Below, piece after piece: positions 27,577 to 37,152 of a DNA stretch of 64,000 bases. The notes beneath the pieces are model-generated. The model saw nothing but the letters and a program-made list of their open reading frames with translations. It ran no database searches and had not been told where the DNA came from. Origin of the DNA: Flavobacteriales bacterium (lineage in GTDB: Bacteria > Bacteroidota > Bacteroidia > Flavobacteriales_D > Crocinitomicaceae); NCBI GenBank assembly GCA_947475095.1, contig CANJLG010000003.1:1-64000 (forward strand). The letters are read 5' to 3'. The position numbers and the translations under genes were made by a program. Each line of letters starts with the position of its first letter. The stretch's first letter is position 1.

Positions 27577-29106
27577 TTAATGTTTAAAATGCCGAATACC
27601 TGAAAAAACCATTGTCATTTTGTGTTTATCACAAAATTCTATTGATAAATTATCTTTTAAAGACCCTCCAGGCTGGATAACGGCGGTAATACCCTCTTTA
27701 AAGGCAATTTCAACGCAGTCAGGAAAGGGAAAAAAAGCATCACTAGCCATGGCGCAATTGGCCAAATCAAAGCCAAAATGCTTTGCTTTTTGAATGGCCT
27801 GCGCAAGAGCGTCAACCCGTGATGTCTGCCCGGTTCCACTTGCGATTAGCGTGTCATTTTTTGCTAAAACAATAGTATTAGATTTCGTATGTTTTACAAT
27901 TTTATTTGCGAAAATCAGGTCTTTAATCTCTTGTTTTGATGGTGAGAGGATTGTTTTAACTTCAAGATGGCCTTCAGATGCAGAAAGCTCATCACGATCT
28001 TGTTGCAATACGCCGTTCAAGGCGGTTCTAAATTGTACTTTAGGAAGCGCCCTAAGTTTTTGCATTAGTAACACACGATTTTTCTTTGATTTTAAGATTG
28101 GTAGGGCCTCTTCGTGAAACGCCGGCGCAATCAAGACCTCAAAAAACAAGTCGTTTATTTTTATTGCTGTTGCGGCATCAATTTCTCGGTTACAGATTAA
28201 GACTCCTCCAAAAGCACTTAGCGGATCGGTGGCAAGGGCTTTCGAAAAGGCAATTTCTGCCGTTTCCGCAGTTGCGACGCCACAAGCATTGTTATGTTTG
28301 AGTATTGCAAAGGTTGGTCCGTCATCAATAAACTCTCCCATTAAATTAACAGCGGCATCAATGTCTAATATGTTATTAAAAGATAGTTCTTTTCCATGTA
28401 ACTTATCAAAAAATAGATCGAGATTTCCAAAAAAAACGCCTTTTTGATGTGGGTTTTCGCCGTATCTCAGATTGGTTTTTTCTTGCACGCTTTGTTTGAA
28501 ATAATCAAAGGGATTGGGAGCAAAATAACCGTAAATCATGCTGTCGTAATGGGACGTTACATTAAATGCTTCAGCAGCAAAGAACCTACGCTGTTCAAGA
28601 TTTAATTGACCATCTTGTTCGTGAAATAGTGTTGTGAAATGTTGATAAAGGCTCCTTGAACAAACGACAGCAACGTCGTTAAAGTTTTTGGCTGCTGCAC
28701 GAATTAAAGAGATTCCACCAATATCAATTTTTTCAATAATGTCTTCTTCGTTGGATTTAGACAAAACAGTTTCCTCGAAAGGATATAAATCCACAATGAC
28801 TAAGTCAATTGCGTGAATATTGTGTTTTTGTATCGTAGTAACATCTTCCTTTATATCCCTCCGGTGAAGTATGCCGCCAAAAATACTTGGGTGCAATGTT
28901 TTTACCCTACCTCCCAATATTTCTGGAAAACCCGTGATTTCTTCAACAGAAACAACAGGAACCCCTAAAGAAGAAATAAAATCTAAAGTGCCTCCAGTAG
29001 AATAAATTCGAACCTTCTGCCGATTTAACTCGAGTACTAAATCAGATAACCCATCTTTATAGAAGACAGATATTAACGCACTTTCAATTTTCTTAAAGCC
29101 ACTCAT
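27577..29106 (-). CDS. purH: Bifunctional AICAR transformylase/IMP cyclohydrolase PurH
   Basis: A 509-residue enzyme for the last two steps of IMP synthesis. The N-terminal cyclohydrolase (MGS-like) part has YSTGGTLDFI and FPEILGGRVKTLHP. The C-terminal transformylase shows LRYGENPHQKG, LKHNNACGVATA and the final FPFPDCVEIA / AVIQPGGSLKDN region. Length is normal. It is the first gene of a minus-strand run leading into the mre cluster and has a candidate -7 promoter element 20 bases upstream. Confidence 0.96.
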   Translation of the reverse strand: MSGFKKIESALISVFYKDGLSDLVLELNRQKVRIYSTGGTLDFISSLGVPVVSVEEITGFPEILGGRVKTLHPSIFGGILHRRDIKEDVTTIQKHNIHAIDLVIVDLYPFEETVLSKSNEEDIIEKIDIGGISLIRAAAKNFNDVAVVCSRSLYQHFTTLFHEQDGQLNLEQRRFFAAEAFNVTSHYDSMIYGYFAPNPFDYFKQSVQEKTNLRYGENPHQKGVFFGNLDLFFDKLHGKELSFNNILDIDAAVNLMGEFIDDGPTFAILKHNNACGVATAETAEIAFSKALATDPLSAFGGVLICNREIDAATAIKINDLFFEVLIAPAFHEEALPILKSKKNRVLLMQKLRALPKVQFRTALNGVLQQDRDELSASEGHLEVKTILSPSKQEIKDLIFANKIVKHTKSNTIVLAKNDTLIASGTGQTSRVDALAQAIQKAKHFGFDLANCAMASDAFFPFPDCVEIAFKEGITAVIQPGGSLKDNLSIEFCDKHKMTMVFSGIRHFKH

Positions 29107-29126
29107 GTAAAAAAACGTTTAGGCGC

Positions 29127-29134
29127 CAAATTTA
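29127..29134 (-). promoter_or_regulatory. Candidate -7 promoter element of purH
   Basis: Read on the minus strand, TAAATTTG matches TAnnTTTG and would place the transcript start about 15 bases before the purH ATG. No clear -33 TTTG is visible. Confidence 0.4.
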
Positions 29135-29223
29135 CATCATAAATACGGGTTGTAATAATAATTTTTATTGATCAATAGAAACAATTTAGCAACAAATAAT
29201 TAATCTTTGGTTAATTTTAAAAC

Positions 29224-31119
29224 ATGAAAATCGTATATTCATTTGCTAAACCAATCATAAACTTCTTTTTTCTTTGGTTTATATTATTCACAATTCAGCG
29301 CCTAATTTTTTTTATATCGCATTATAATGAAATCCCACTATCGATTGGTTTTTTCTCCCGAGGGCTTGTTTTTATTTATTCAATTAGACTAGACCTTGCT
29401 ACCATTGCCTTTCTTGCGGCGCCTTATATTATTTTAAAATCCATTTATAATAGTTTTGAAAAAAAATGGCTGCAATGGACGTTAAAAATAATTGTGTGTT
29501 TCGAAATAGTATTAGTATCAGCAATCCATTGTGGTGAAGTTATAGCATACTACGAATGGGGGCATAAATTAACATCGCGGGTTTTTATGCACCTTTCTAG
29601 TCCGGATGAGGTAGCAAGAACCGCAGAGGCATCTTCTATACTATTCTTTTTTCTTTTGTTAGCGATCGAATTACTAACTGCTTTTTTTGTACTGAATAAG
29701 CTCAAGCTATTTAGCAATTTGCCTCAAGCGCACTTAAAAAACGGATTGATACAAACCCTTCGATCTTCTTCGGCGATAATTCTTAGCCTTTCAATATGTG
29801 TATTGTTAGCACGTGGAGGTGTCCAGCAAATACCGATCAACATAGATTCTGCTTATTTTTCCGAACATCAAATTATGAATGATATTTCAGTAAACTCAGC
29901 GTATTTTTTTGGCAATAGTTTTGTGTTGTATAATAAAAGTGACGTAGCAGATCACCTGCCAAAGATATCTGATAAAGACGCGAAAGCGACCATGAACATC
30001 CTCTACTCTTATGATAGAAATCATAGAAACAATTTTCTTGCCGTGCCCAAACCAAACATCATTTTGATTGTACTTGAAGGTTGGTCAGCAAATGCAATGG
30101 GATGTTTGAATTCATCTGTTTCTGCTACTCCTAATTTTGATAATTTAGCGAGAAGCGGCGTTTTATTCACGAATGTATATGCGACTAATACAACATCAGA
30201 AATAGGCAACACGTCTATTTTTGCTGGTTATCCAAGCCTGCCAGAGACGCCGATTTCTTTATACCCCGAAAAACACAGAAATTTACCAACGATAAATGAA
30301 AAGCTAAAAAAACAAGGCTATTCAACTAATTATCTCTTTAGTGGTGATCTTAAGTATGGCAATATTAAAGGGTTTTTAATGGGGCACGGATTCGATAAGT
30401 TAAAAGATGAGAACGATTTCCCAAGTGGTTTAGCAAGAGGAAAGTTAAATTATTACGACAAGGATTTATATGCATTATTGCTTAACGATATTAATGCTAC
30501 AAAAGCTCCGTTTTTACATTGTGTATTCACAGGAAGCACGCATTCACCCTATGATTACCCTTTGGCTAAGACGCAGGCCTTCAAAGGAGAGGAAAGCAAG
30601 TATTTAAACTCTATGGTATATGCTGATAAATGCTTAGCTGAGTTTATGCAAAACTGCAAGGGGCAGAAATGGTTTAAGAACACCATTTTTGTGATTATTT
30701 CTGATCATGGCCACGCTACCCCAGGAATTAATTCTCCATTTGAAACAGCATTTTTCAAAATCCCATTTTTGATCGTTGGAGAGCCCATCGCAAAAGAATA
30801 TAGAGGAACAAAAATAGAAACCCTTGGTTCGCAAGCAGATTTAGCGGCAACCTTATTGCACCAATTGGGACTACCTAGTGAAGACTTTGTGTTTAGTAAA
30901 GATCTTTTGAGCCCGAACGTGAAAGACTTTGCCTTTTATTCTACTATCCGGGGATATGGATTTGTTACCCCAAAAGGAAGTTTAAGGTACAATTTCGACG
31001 CTAGGAAAATAGCCCTTAATAACATGAAAGTTAAGACGGATTTTACTGAGGCTAAAAACCAAAGCGAAGCCTGCTTTTATAGTTTTTTCAAGCACTTCCA
31101 AGAGTTAGATAACCACTAA
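29224..31119 (+). CDS. LTA synthase family phospho-transferase (sulfatase fold)
   Basis: A 631-residue protein with five N-terminal membrane helices (to about residue 200) and a periplasmic alkaline-phosphatase/sulfatase-fold domain. Metal and nucleophile motifs are visible: LEGWSANAMGC with the first acidic ligand, the TNTTSEIGNTS segment with the Thr nucleophile candidate, and ISDHGHATPG with Asp-His ligands. In Gram-positives the family makes polyglycerol phosphate. In Gram-negatives related enzymes add phosphoglycerol or phosphoethanolamine to envelope glycans or lipids. The substrate here is unknown. The gene is divergent from purH and convergent with nrdA. Confidence 0.85.
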   Translation: MKIVYSFAKPIINFFFLWFILFTIQRLIFFISHYNEIPLSIGFFSRGLVFIYSIRLDLATIAFLAAPYIILKSIYNSFEKKWLQWTLKIIVCFEIVLVSAIHCGEVIAYYEWGHKLTSRVFMHLSSPDEVARTAEASSILFFFLLLAIELLTAFFVLNKLKLFSNLPQAHLKNGLIQTLRSSSAIILSLSICVLLARGGVQQIPINIDSAYFSEHQIMNDISVNSAYFFGNSFVLYNKSDVADHLPKISDKDAKATMNILYSYDRNHRNNFLAVPKPNIILIVLEGWSANAMGCLNSSVSATPNFDNLARSGVLFTNVYATNTTSEIGNTSIFAGYPSLPETPISLYPEKHRNLPTINEKLKKQGYSTNYLFSGDLKYGNIKGFLMGHGFDKLKDENDFPSGLARGKLNYYDKDLYALLLNDINATKAPFLHCVFTGSTHSPYDYPLAKTQAFKGEESKYLNSMVYADKCLAEFMQNCKGQKWFKNTIFVIISDHGHATPGINSPFETAFFKIPFLIVGEPIAKEYRGTKIETLGSQADLAATLLHQLGLPSEDFVFSKDLLSPNVKDFAFYSTIRGYGFVTPKGSLRYNFDARKIALNNMKVKTDFTEAKNQSEACFYSFFKHFQELDNH

Positions 31120-31122
31120 TAA

Positions 31123-33492
31123 CTACCCAGAACACATTTCACAAGAGTCTGGATTTTCAATGGAACAAGCGATAGCAGCCTGTTCTTGCTCTGCCGTTAA
31201 AGCTTCTCCGCTTGTTATTTCTGATGAAATAACTTGGTCAACGGTAAATTTAATAGCATCTGTTGCCGCTTTAGTTCTAAGGTAATACATGCCTGTTTTT
31301 AAACCTTTTTCCCAACCATAAAAATGCATTGAGGTTAATTTACCAAAATTTGCATTTTCCATAAAAATATTAAGCGATTGGCTCTGGCAGATATAAGCTC
31401 CGCGATCAGCTGCTTGCTCGATAATTGCTTTTTGGGAAATTTCCCAAGCCGTTTTGTAAAGATCTTTAATGTCTTGAGGAATTTCATTAATGTTTTGAAT
31501 TGAGCCGTTAGCGCCCATTATTTTGAGTCGCATATCTCTGTTCCAAAGACCATTCTTAACGAGATCTTTTAATAAATGGCGATTAACGATAATAAATTCA
31601 CCTGACAATACTCTTCTTGTATAAAGATTTGATGTGTAAGGCTCAAAACACTCATTGTTTCCAAGTATTTGTGCCGTCGAAGCAGTAGGCATAGGGGCAA
31701 GAAGAAGCGAGTTGCGCACTCCATGCTTACTTACTTCCTCTTTGAGAAGTTTCCAATCCCACCTATCCGAAGGGGTAACACCCCACATGTCATATTGAAA
31801 TACGCCCTGTGAAACAGGCGATCCCGCATAGGTTTCATAAGTTCCGAAGGCGATTGCTTGATCTTTTGATGCTGTCATGGCAGCAAAATACATGGTTTCA
31901 AAAACCTCTCGATTCAAACTGCGCGCTTCCAAAGATTCGAATGGGAAACCCATGAGTATAAATGTATCTGCTAATCCTTGTACCCCCAATCCAATAGGGC
32001 GGTGCCTTAAATTGGATTTTTTAGCATCTTCAACCGGATAAAAATTTTCATCGATGATCCGATTTAAATTTACGGTGGCCTGGTATGTTACTTCATATAA
32101 TTTATCATGATCAAATGATTTATCTTCCTTAACATATTTGGGAAGTGCCAAAGAAGCAAGATTGCAGACTGCAATTTCATCGGGTGCGGTGTATTCAATA
32201 ATTTCAGTACAGAGATTGGAAGATTTAATAGTTCCAAGGTTCTGCTGATTGGATTTAGCATTTGCAGCATCCTTATATAACATATATGGCGTGCCGGTTT
32301 CAATTTGCGACTCTAAAATTTTAAACCAGAGATCTTGTGCTTTTATAGTCTTTCTTCCCTTTCCTTCTTTTTCGTATTTTGTATATAGTTTTTCAAAAGT
32401 TTCACTGTGAACATCAGAAAGTCCTGGGCATTCATGCGGACACATTAAGGTCCACTCACCATTTTCTTTAACTCGTTTCATAAACAAGTCAGGAATCCAA
32501 AGCGCTAAAAATAAATCTCTCGTTCTATTTTCTTCCTTTCCATGATTTTTCTTCAAATCAAGGAAGTCAAATACATCCGCATGCCAAGGTTCTATATAAA
32601 TAGCAAATGAACCTTTTCTTTTTCCACCGCCTTGATCCACGTATCTTGCTGTATCATTAAAGACACGCAGCATAGGAACAATTCCATTAGACGTGCCATT
32701 AGTGCCCTTTATATAAGAACCTGTTGCACGGATATCGTGAATAGCTAAACCAATACCACCAGCGGATTGCGAAATTTGCGCACAAGACTTGAGGGTATCA
32801 TATATTCCACCAATACTGTCTTCTTTCATGGTTAATAAAAAGCAAGATGACATTTGTGGCTTTGGTGTTCCGGCATTAAACAATGTTGGTGTGGCATGTG
32901 TAAACCAGCCTTCAGACATCAAATGGTAAGTTGCAATCGCTTCTTTTATATCTCTTTTGTGAATACCAATTGCTACACGCATTAGCATTTGTTGCGGTCG
33001 CTCGGCAATTTGACCATTCAGCTTCATAAGATATGACCTTGTTAATGTTTTGAAGCCAAAATAGTCGTATCGAAAGTCTCTGTCGTAAATAATACTTGAA
33101 TCAAGCACCTCTTTGTTGTCCATTATGATTTGATACACATCGTCTGCCAATAGAGACGCTGGCTGCTTGGTAATAGGGTCGATGTATGTATAAAGGTCGT
33201 GCATTACATCAGAGAATGTCTTTTTAGTCTCTTTATGAAGGTTAGAAACAGCGATTCTTGATGCTAATAAAGCATAATCAGGATGGTCTATTGCTTTTCC
33301 AGCAGCAACCTCTGCCGCCAAATTATCCAGGTCTATTGTGGTGACCCCGTCATAAATACCTTCAATGACCTTCATTGCAACGGCTTCAGGAGAAACCAAC
33401 GGATCAAGCCCGTAACACATTTTAACAATGCGCGCGGTTATTTTATCAAATTTTACCGTCTCTTTTTTTGAGTCTCTTTTTATTACGTACAT
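31123..33492 (-). CDS. nrdA: Ribonucleoside-diphosphate reductase alpha subunit
   Basis: A 789-residue class I ribonucleotide reductase large subunit. It begins with an ATP-cone domain (residues ~1-90), so dATP feedback control is expected. Catalytic-core motifs are [21 protein letters not shown], the NLCTEI active-site Cys/Glu loop and [18 protein letters not shown]. The C-terminus [14 protein letters not shown] holds the redox-active cysteines reduced by thioredoxin or glutaredoxin. It is downstream of nrdB with a 24-base gap and forms an operon with it. Confidence 0.96.
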   Translation of the reverse strand: MYVIKRDSKKETVKFDKITARIVKMCYGLDPLVSPEAVAMKVIEGIYDGVTTIDLDNLAAEVAAGKAIDHPDYALLASRIAVSNLHKETKKTFSDVMHDLYTYIDPITKQPASLLADDVYQIIMDNKEVLDSSIIYDRDFRYDYFGFKTLTRSYLMKLNGQIAERPQQMLMRVAIGIHKRDIKEAIATYHLMSEGWFTHATPTLFNAGTPKPQMSSCFLLTMKEDSIGGIYDTLKSCAQISQSAGGIGLAIHDIRATGSYIKGTNGTSNGIVPMLRVFNDTARYVDQGGGKRKGSFAIYIEPWHADVFDFLDLKKNHGKEENRTRDLFLALWIPDLFMKRVKENGEWTLMCPHECPGLSDVHSETFEKLYTKYEKEGKGRKTIKAQDLWFKILESQIETGTPYMLYKDAANAKSNQQNLGTIKSSNLCTEIIEYTAPDEIAVCNLASLALPKYVKEDKSFDHDKLYEVTYQATVNLNRIIDENFYPVEDAKKSNLRHRPIGLGVQGLADTFILMGFPFESLEARSLNREVFETMYFAAMTASKDQAIAFGTYETYAGSPVSQGVFQYDMWGVTPSDRWDWKLLKEEVSKHGVRNSLLLAPMPTASTAQILGNNECFEPYTSNLYTRRVLSGEFIIVNRHLLKDLVKNGLWNRDMRLKIMGANGSIQNINEIPQDIKDLYKTAWEISQKAIIEQAADRGAYICQSQSLNIFMENANFGKLTSMHFYGWEKGLKTGMYYLRTKAATDAIKFTVDQVISSEITSGEALTAEQEQAAIACSIENPDSCEMCSG

Positions 33493-33516
33493 TTCTATAA
33501 TTTTATTCTGTTTTTA

Positions 33517-34491
33517 TTAAAATTCCTCATCTAACACAAAATTTTGTGCCCCGCTATTATTCAACACCCCAGCTTTTTGGTATTCTCCAACACGCTTCTC
33601 AAAGAAATTTGATTTGCCCTGTAGTGAAATCATCTCCATAAAATCAAAAGGATTCGTTGTGTTATAAACACGATCATTTCCTAGCTCTACTAATAATCTA
33701 TCAGCAACAAATTCTATGTATTGTCCCATCAGATCACTGTTCATTCCAATAAGCTTAACGGGTAAAGCGTCTGTAACAAACTCTTTTTCAATTGTAACAG
33801 CGTCCATAATAATTTCCGCCACTTTATCTTTGGGAAGTTTCGTTATTAGGTGCTTAGAATAAAGTAGACAGGCAAAATCACAATGTAAACCTTCATCTCT
33901 TGAAATTAACTCATTAGAAAAGGCCAATCCAGGCATTAAGCCACGTTTTTTCAACCAAAAAATAGAGCAAAACGAACCTGAAAAGAAAATTCCTTCAACC
34001 GCTGCAAATGCAACCAATCGCTCGGCAAACGACCCCTTATCTATCCATCTTAATGCCCAATCGGCTTTTTTCTTTACACAATCCAATGTTTCTAGGGCAT
34101 TGAACAGATGATTTTTTTCAGCGGTATTTTTAATGTATGTATCTATTAATAATGAGTAGGTTTCCGAATGAATATTTTCCGCTGCTAATTGAAATCCGTA
34201 GAAAAATTTAGCCTCAGTATATTGTACTTCAGCTAAAAAGTTTTGAGCAAGATTCTCATTAACGATCCCATCGGAAGCCGCAAAAAACGCCAAGACGTGC
34301 TTAATAAAATGACGCTCATCGTCATTTAGCTTATTCTCCCAATCGATGAGGTCGGGCGATAAATCGATTTCTTCAGCCGTCCAAAAACTAGCCTCTGCTT
34401 TTTTATAAAACGCCCAAATATCGTCGTGCTGAATTGGAAATAACACAAATCTGTTTGTGTTTTCTTGTAAAATCGGTTCTTTTTTCTCCAT
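33517..34491 (-). CDS. nrdB: Ribonucleoside-diphosphate reductase beta subunit
   Basis: A 324-residue class Ia-type small subunit. The diiron ligands can be placed as Asp74, Glu105, His108, Glu166, Glu200 and His203, and the radical tyrosine as Tyr112 (HSETY). These sit ten residues before the E. coli positions Asp84, Glu115, His118 and Tyr122. The C-terminus NFVLDEEF is the peptide that docks onto the alpha subunit. First gene of the nrdBA operon, with a perfect inverted repeat 29 bases upstream. Confidence 0.96.
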   Translation of the reverse strand: MEKKEPILQENTNRFVLFPIQHDDIWAFYKKAEASFWTAEEIDLSPDLIDWENKLNDDERHFIKHVLAFFAASDGIVNENLAQNFLAEVQYTEAKFFYGFQLAAENIHSETYSLLIDTYIKNTAEKNHLFNALETLDCVKKKADWALRWIDKGSFAERLVAFAAVEGIFFSGSFCSIFWLKKRGLMPGLAFSNELISRDEGLHCDFACLLYSKHLITKLPKDKVAEIIMDAVTIEKEFVTDALPVKLIGMNSDLMGQYIEFVADRLLVELGNDRVYNTTNPFDFMEMISLQGKSNFFEKRVGEYQKAGVLNNSGAQNFVLDEEF

Positions 34492-34519
34492 TATATATTA
34501 AACTAAACGTATTTAATGA

Positions 34520-34537
34520 TTGCGAAAAAATTCGCAA
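34520..34537. promoter_or_regulatory. Perfect inverted repeat upstream of nrdB
   Basis: TTGCGAA (34520-34526), four A, then TTCGCAA (34531-34537). The symmetry is exact and lies 29 bases before the nrdB start, where an operator would overlap the promoter or the leader. It does not match the NrdR-box consensus that I know. Confidence 0.55.
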
Positions 34538-34908
34538 AATTTTCAGTGTTTTTCTTTCTAAAAAGGCTATGTATCCTCATAATTTAGAGTTTAGCTTAAT
34601 GTTATACTAAGCGGAAATCAAAATAATTTTGAGGCCTACAAATTTTGTTATAATTATTATTAAAACCAATTAAAGAAATGAACATTTTTAATGCCTTATT
34701 AACAAACATATGGCGAACCCCCAACACTACCTATCGTTCCTAATTTTTCAACACTTAAATTAAAGATATACACACTTTTTATTTTCACTTTTTAATAACT
34801 TTTAGTGATTAGTCTTCAAATAATTCTTATGAAAAAACATTATGGTATAAAGGTATCTCAAATTTGATTTTTCTACCAGGCTTGTTTCTTTCTGTTTTGA
34901 ACACGCAG
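34538..34908. other. AT-rich intergenic region between nrdB and comF
   Basis: About 370 bases with no recognisable gene. It holds a possible 21-codon ORF at 34678-34743 (starts MNIFNALLT) preceded by an A-rich stretch, a GCTTA/TAAGC inverted repeat at 34594-34612 and several TA-rich stretches that could be promoters for either neighbour. I see no riboswitch or tRNA. Confidence 0.5.
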
Positions 34909-35649
34909 ATGTTTGTAGCTCCTATAAACAAATACCACACAGCATTCCGCTCAATATTAATTTATTATAAGCCTATTTTTAATTTAGTTTTTCCGGCCAC
35001 CTGTATTCATTGCAGTAGAGAATTATTATCCGAAGAATCTTACCTATGTTGGTGCTGCGAAGTCGGGTTCAAGCATACAGGTTTCGAGAATCAAAAAGTA
35101 CCAACGCCATTGGATCAATTGTTCTGGGGGAGGGTGCCCGTTTATCAAACATTTGCCTTATTGTATTTTCAAAAAGGAAGCGCAACTCAGTCTGTTTTAC
35201 ATGAATTAAAGTATGGTCATAAACCTCAATTAGGGATAATCATGGGAAGAAAAATTGCCGAGGCATTTTTTCTAAATACGCGAGGAAAAACGATAGAAGT
35301 ATTAATTCCTGTACCAACACACCACAAGAAAAAATTTGTTCGTGGATATAATCAAAGCGAAAAAATTGCGCAAGGTATTTCAAGGCTTACTAATATACCT
35401 ATAGATAATACTTTTATCTTTAAAAGAAAGCAAACGGAAAGTCAGACCAAAAAAACGAATACTGAACGGTGGTCAAATGTTTCTGGTGGTTTCCGCCAAC
35501 GGGGACAAAATGGATACAAGTACAAACATATTGCTATCGTAGATGACGTTATTACAACAGGGGCCACCCTTGAGGCGCTGATAAAGGAGATAAAGCAAGT
35601 TAATCCCATGATTGAAATAAGTATTTTTGCAATTGCTATGGCAAAGTAA
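34909..35649 (+). CDS. ComF family phosphoribosyltransferase-like protein
   Basis: A 246-residue ComF/GntX protein. It has a four-cysteine zinc-ribbon near the N-terminus (CIHC, then CWCC) and a PRPP-binding motif IAIVDDVITTGAT near the C-terminus. The middle holds the PVPTHHKKKFVRGYNQSE segment typical of the family. In naturally transformable bacteria ComF helps import or process single-stranded DNA. The ATG at 34909 is chosen over a TTG 45 bases upstream, because the family N-terminus begins close to the zinc motif. It overlaps the following oxidoreductase gene as TAATG. Confidence 0.88.
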   Translation: MFVAPINKYHTAFRSILIYYKPIFNLVFPATCIHCSRELLSEESYLCWCCEVGFKHTGFENQKVPTPLDQLFWGRVPVYQTFALLYFQKGSATQSVLHELKYGHKPQLGIIMGRKIAEAFFLNTRGKTIEVLIPVPTHHKKKFVRGYNQSEKIAQGISRLTNIPIDNTFIFKRKQTESQTKKTNTERWSNVSGGFRQRGQNGYKYKHIAIVDDVITTGATLEALIKEIKQVNPMIEISIFAIAMAK

Positions 35650-36683
35650 TGAGGAATAATCAGCAAAAAAGCATATTAATTATTGGTGGTGGTTTAGCCG
35701 GAATTACGCTCGCCCATCAATTGCTCAATCGGAATCAACTTGTGACCCTAATAGATGATGGAAAAAATGCATCAACAAGAGTTGCAGCAGGACTAGTTAA
35801 TCCACTTGTTTTTCGGCGCACCACGCTCTCTTGGAGAGCGGCGGAATTTCTAAAAGAAGGGTGGGAGTTTTACAAAGAATTGGAGAAGAAGCTAAATACT
35901 ACATTAGTTGAACCTATTAGGATAAAACGTGTTTTCCCATCTTCTCAGGAGAGGGACGAGTGGACAAAGAAAGAAGACTTGGTGGAATTTAAATCCCACC
36001 TATTAAAAATACCATCATCCTCTAACGGCCAATCTTACGGAATAGTAAAAAGTGGCTATGTTGTTCATTCCGAAAACTTTTACATTAAAAACCACCAGTA
36101 TTTTGATGATTTAGGCATATTAAAAAGAGAAGCATTTGATTATTCAAGTTATTCTCCTAGTGAATCCTGTTATCAGGGAATAGTTTATGACCACGTAGTT
36201 TTTTGCTGTGGGTATAGGGTTTTCGAAAACCCATTTTTTAAGGATTGTCAGGTAAAACCGACAAAAGGACAGATGTTAATTATACGCCACGAGGGTCTTC
36301 CAGAAACAGAATCCTTACATTTAAAATGTTTTGTTTTTCCTATGGGGAATAAAATGTTTCGAGTTGGCGCAACATATGAATGGGATAATGTTTCGCTAAG
36401 ACCGACAAAAAAAGCCAAAGAAACCTTGTTAGCTCATTTAACTCATTTAACGAAGACGCTACCAGTAGTTGTTTCTCAACCCGTTGGAATTCGCCCAACA
36501 ACGATGGATAGGCGGCCGGTGTTAGGTAGCCACCCGATATTTGAAAACACACACATTTTTAATGGTTTAGGCGCAAAAGGCTACTTAATGGCTCCAACAA
36601 TGGCCAAAGAAATGATGCTTTATCTTTTAGATAATAGGGCTATAGCAAAAGAGTATTCCATTACTAGGCATCAGACACTTTAG
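35649..36683 (+). CDS. FAD-dependent oxidoreductase (DAO family)
   Basis: A 344-residue protein with an N-terminal FAD-binding Rossmann motif, ILIIGGGLAGITLAHQLL, and the C-terminal GIRPTTMDRRPVLG plus FNGLGAKGYLMAP segments that contact the flavin in D-amino acid oxidase/glycine oxidase-like enzymes. The substrate is not evident; it lacks the MnmC methyltransferase domain and is not clearly ThiO. Translation is coupled to comF by a TAATG overlap. Confidence 0.85.
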   Translation: MRNNQQKSILIIGGGLAGITLAHQLLNRNQLVTLIDDGKNASTRVAAGLVNPLVFRRTTLSWRAAEFLKEGWEFYKELEKKLNTTLVEPIRIKRVFPSSQERDEWTKKEDLVEFKSHLLKIPSSSNGQSYGIVKSGYVVHSENFYIKNHQYFDDLGILKREAFDYSSYSPSESCYQGIVYDHVVFCCGYRVFENPFFKDCQVKPTKGQMLIIRHEGLPETESLHLKCFVFPMGNKMFRVGATYEWDNVSLRPTKKAKETLLAHLTHLTKTLPVVVSQPVGIRPTTMDRRPVLGSHPIFENTHIFNGLGAKGYLMAPTMAKEMMLYLLDNRAIAKEYSITRHQTL

Positions 36684-36699
36684 CAAGAAGAAAATACTG

Positions 36700-36707
36700 T
36701 AACTTTG
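36700..36707 (+). promoter_or_regulatory. Candidate -7 promoter element of the dCMP deaminase gene
   Basis: TAACTTTG is an exact TAnnTTTG match and is followed by CAAG, but it ends only four bases before the ATG at 36712. If active, the transcript would be leaderless or nearly so. Confidence 0.4.
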
Positions 36708-36711
36708 CAAG

Positions 36712-37152
36712 ATGAATTCGGATATATCAAAGCAATTAAGATATGACAGGGCATATTTACGCTTAGCAAAAAGTTGGGGACTCCTTTCTTATTGTACCCG
36801 GAAAAAAGTAGGAGCCATCATTGTAAAAGAGGGCGTCATAATTTCTGATGGATTTAATGGCACACCAAAAGGATTTGATAATTATTGTGAGGACACGAAT
36901 GGTGATACGCATTGGTATGTATTGCATGCAGAAGCAAACGCGATATTAAAAGTGGCAAAGTCAACAAATAATTGCAATGGATCAACATTGTATTTAACTC
37001 ATTCCCCTTGTAAAGAATGCTCTAAAATAGTTCTACAAGCAGGAATCATTAGACTAGTCTACATTGAAAAATATAAAGACACATCAGGATTGATTTTTTT
37101 ACAAAGTGCAGGAGTAGATATTTTACAAATAGAAGATACAGATGAAATTTAA
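36712..37152 (+). CDS. dCMP deaminase family protein
   Basis: A 146-residue zinc-dependent cytidine/deoxycytidylate deaminase. The zinc site is formed by HAEANA (His and catalytic Glu) and the SPCKEC motif (two Cys). It converts dCMP to dUMP to supply thymidylate synthesis; the ComEB branch shares this fold. It overlaps the next gene by 11 bases. The proximity to nrdBA and comF may reflect a deoxynucleotide theme. Confidence 0.9.
   Translation: MNSDISKQLRYDRAYLRLAKSWGLLSYCTRKKVGAIIVKEGVIISDGFNGTPKGFDNYCEDTNGDTHWYVLHAEANAILKVAKSTNNCNGSTLYLTHSPCKECSKIVLQAGIIRLVYIEKYKDTSGLIFLQSAGVDILQIEDTDEI

Noticed and set aside
27794-28447. Plus-strand ORFs opposite purH
   Set aside because: They are antisense shadows of a highly conserved enzyme gene; their translations are low-complexity Ser/Cys/Phe sequences.
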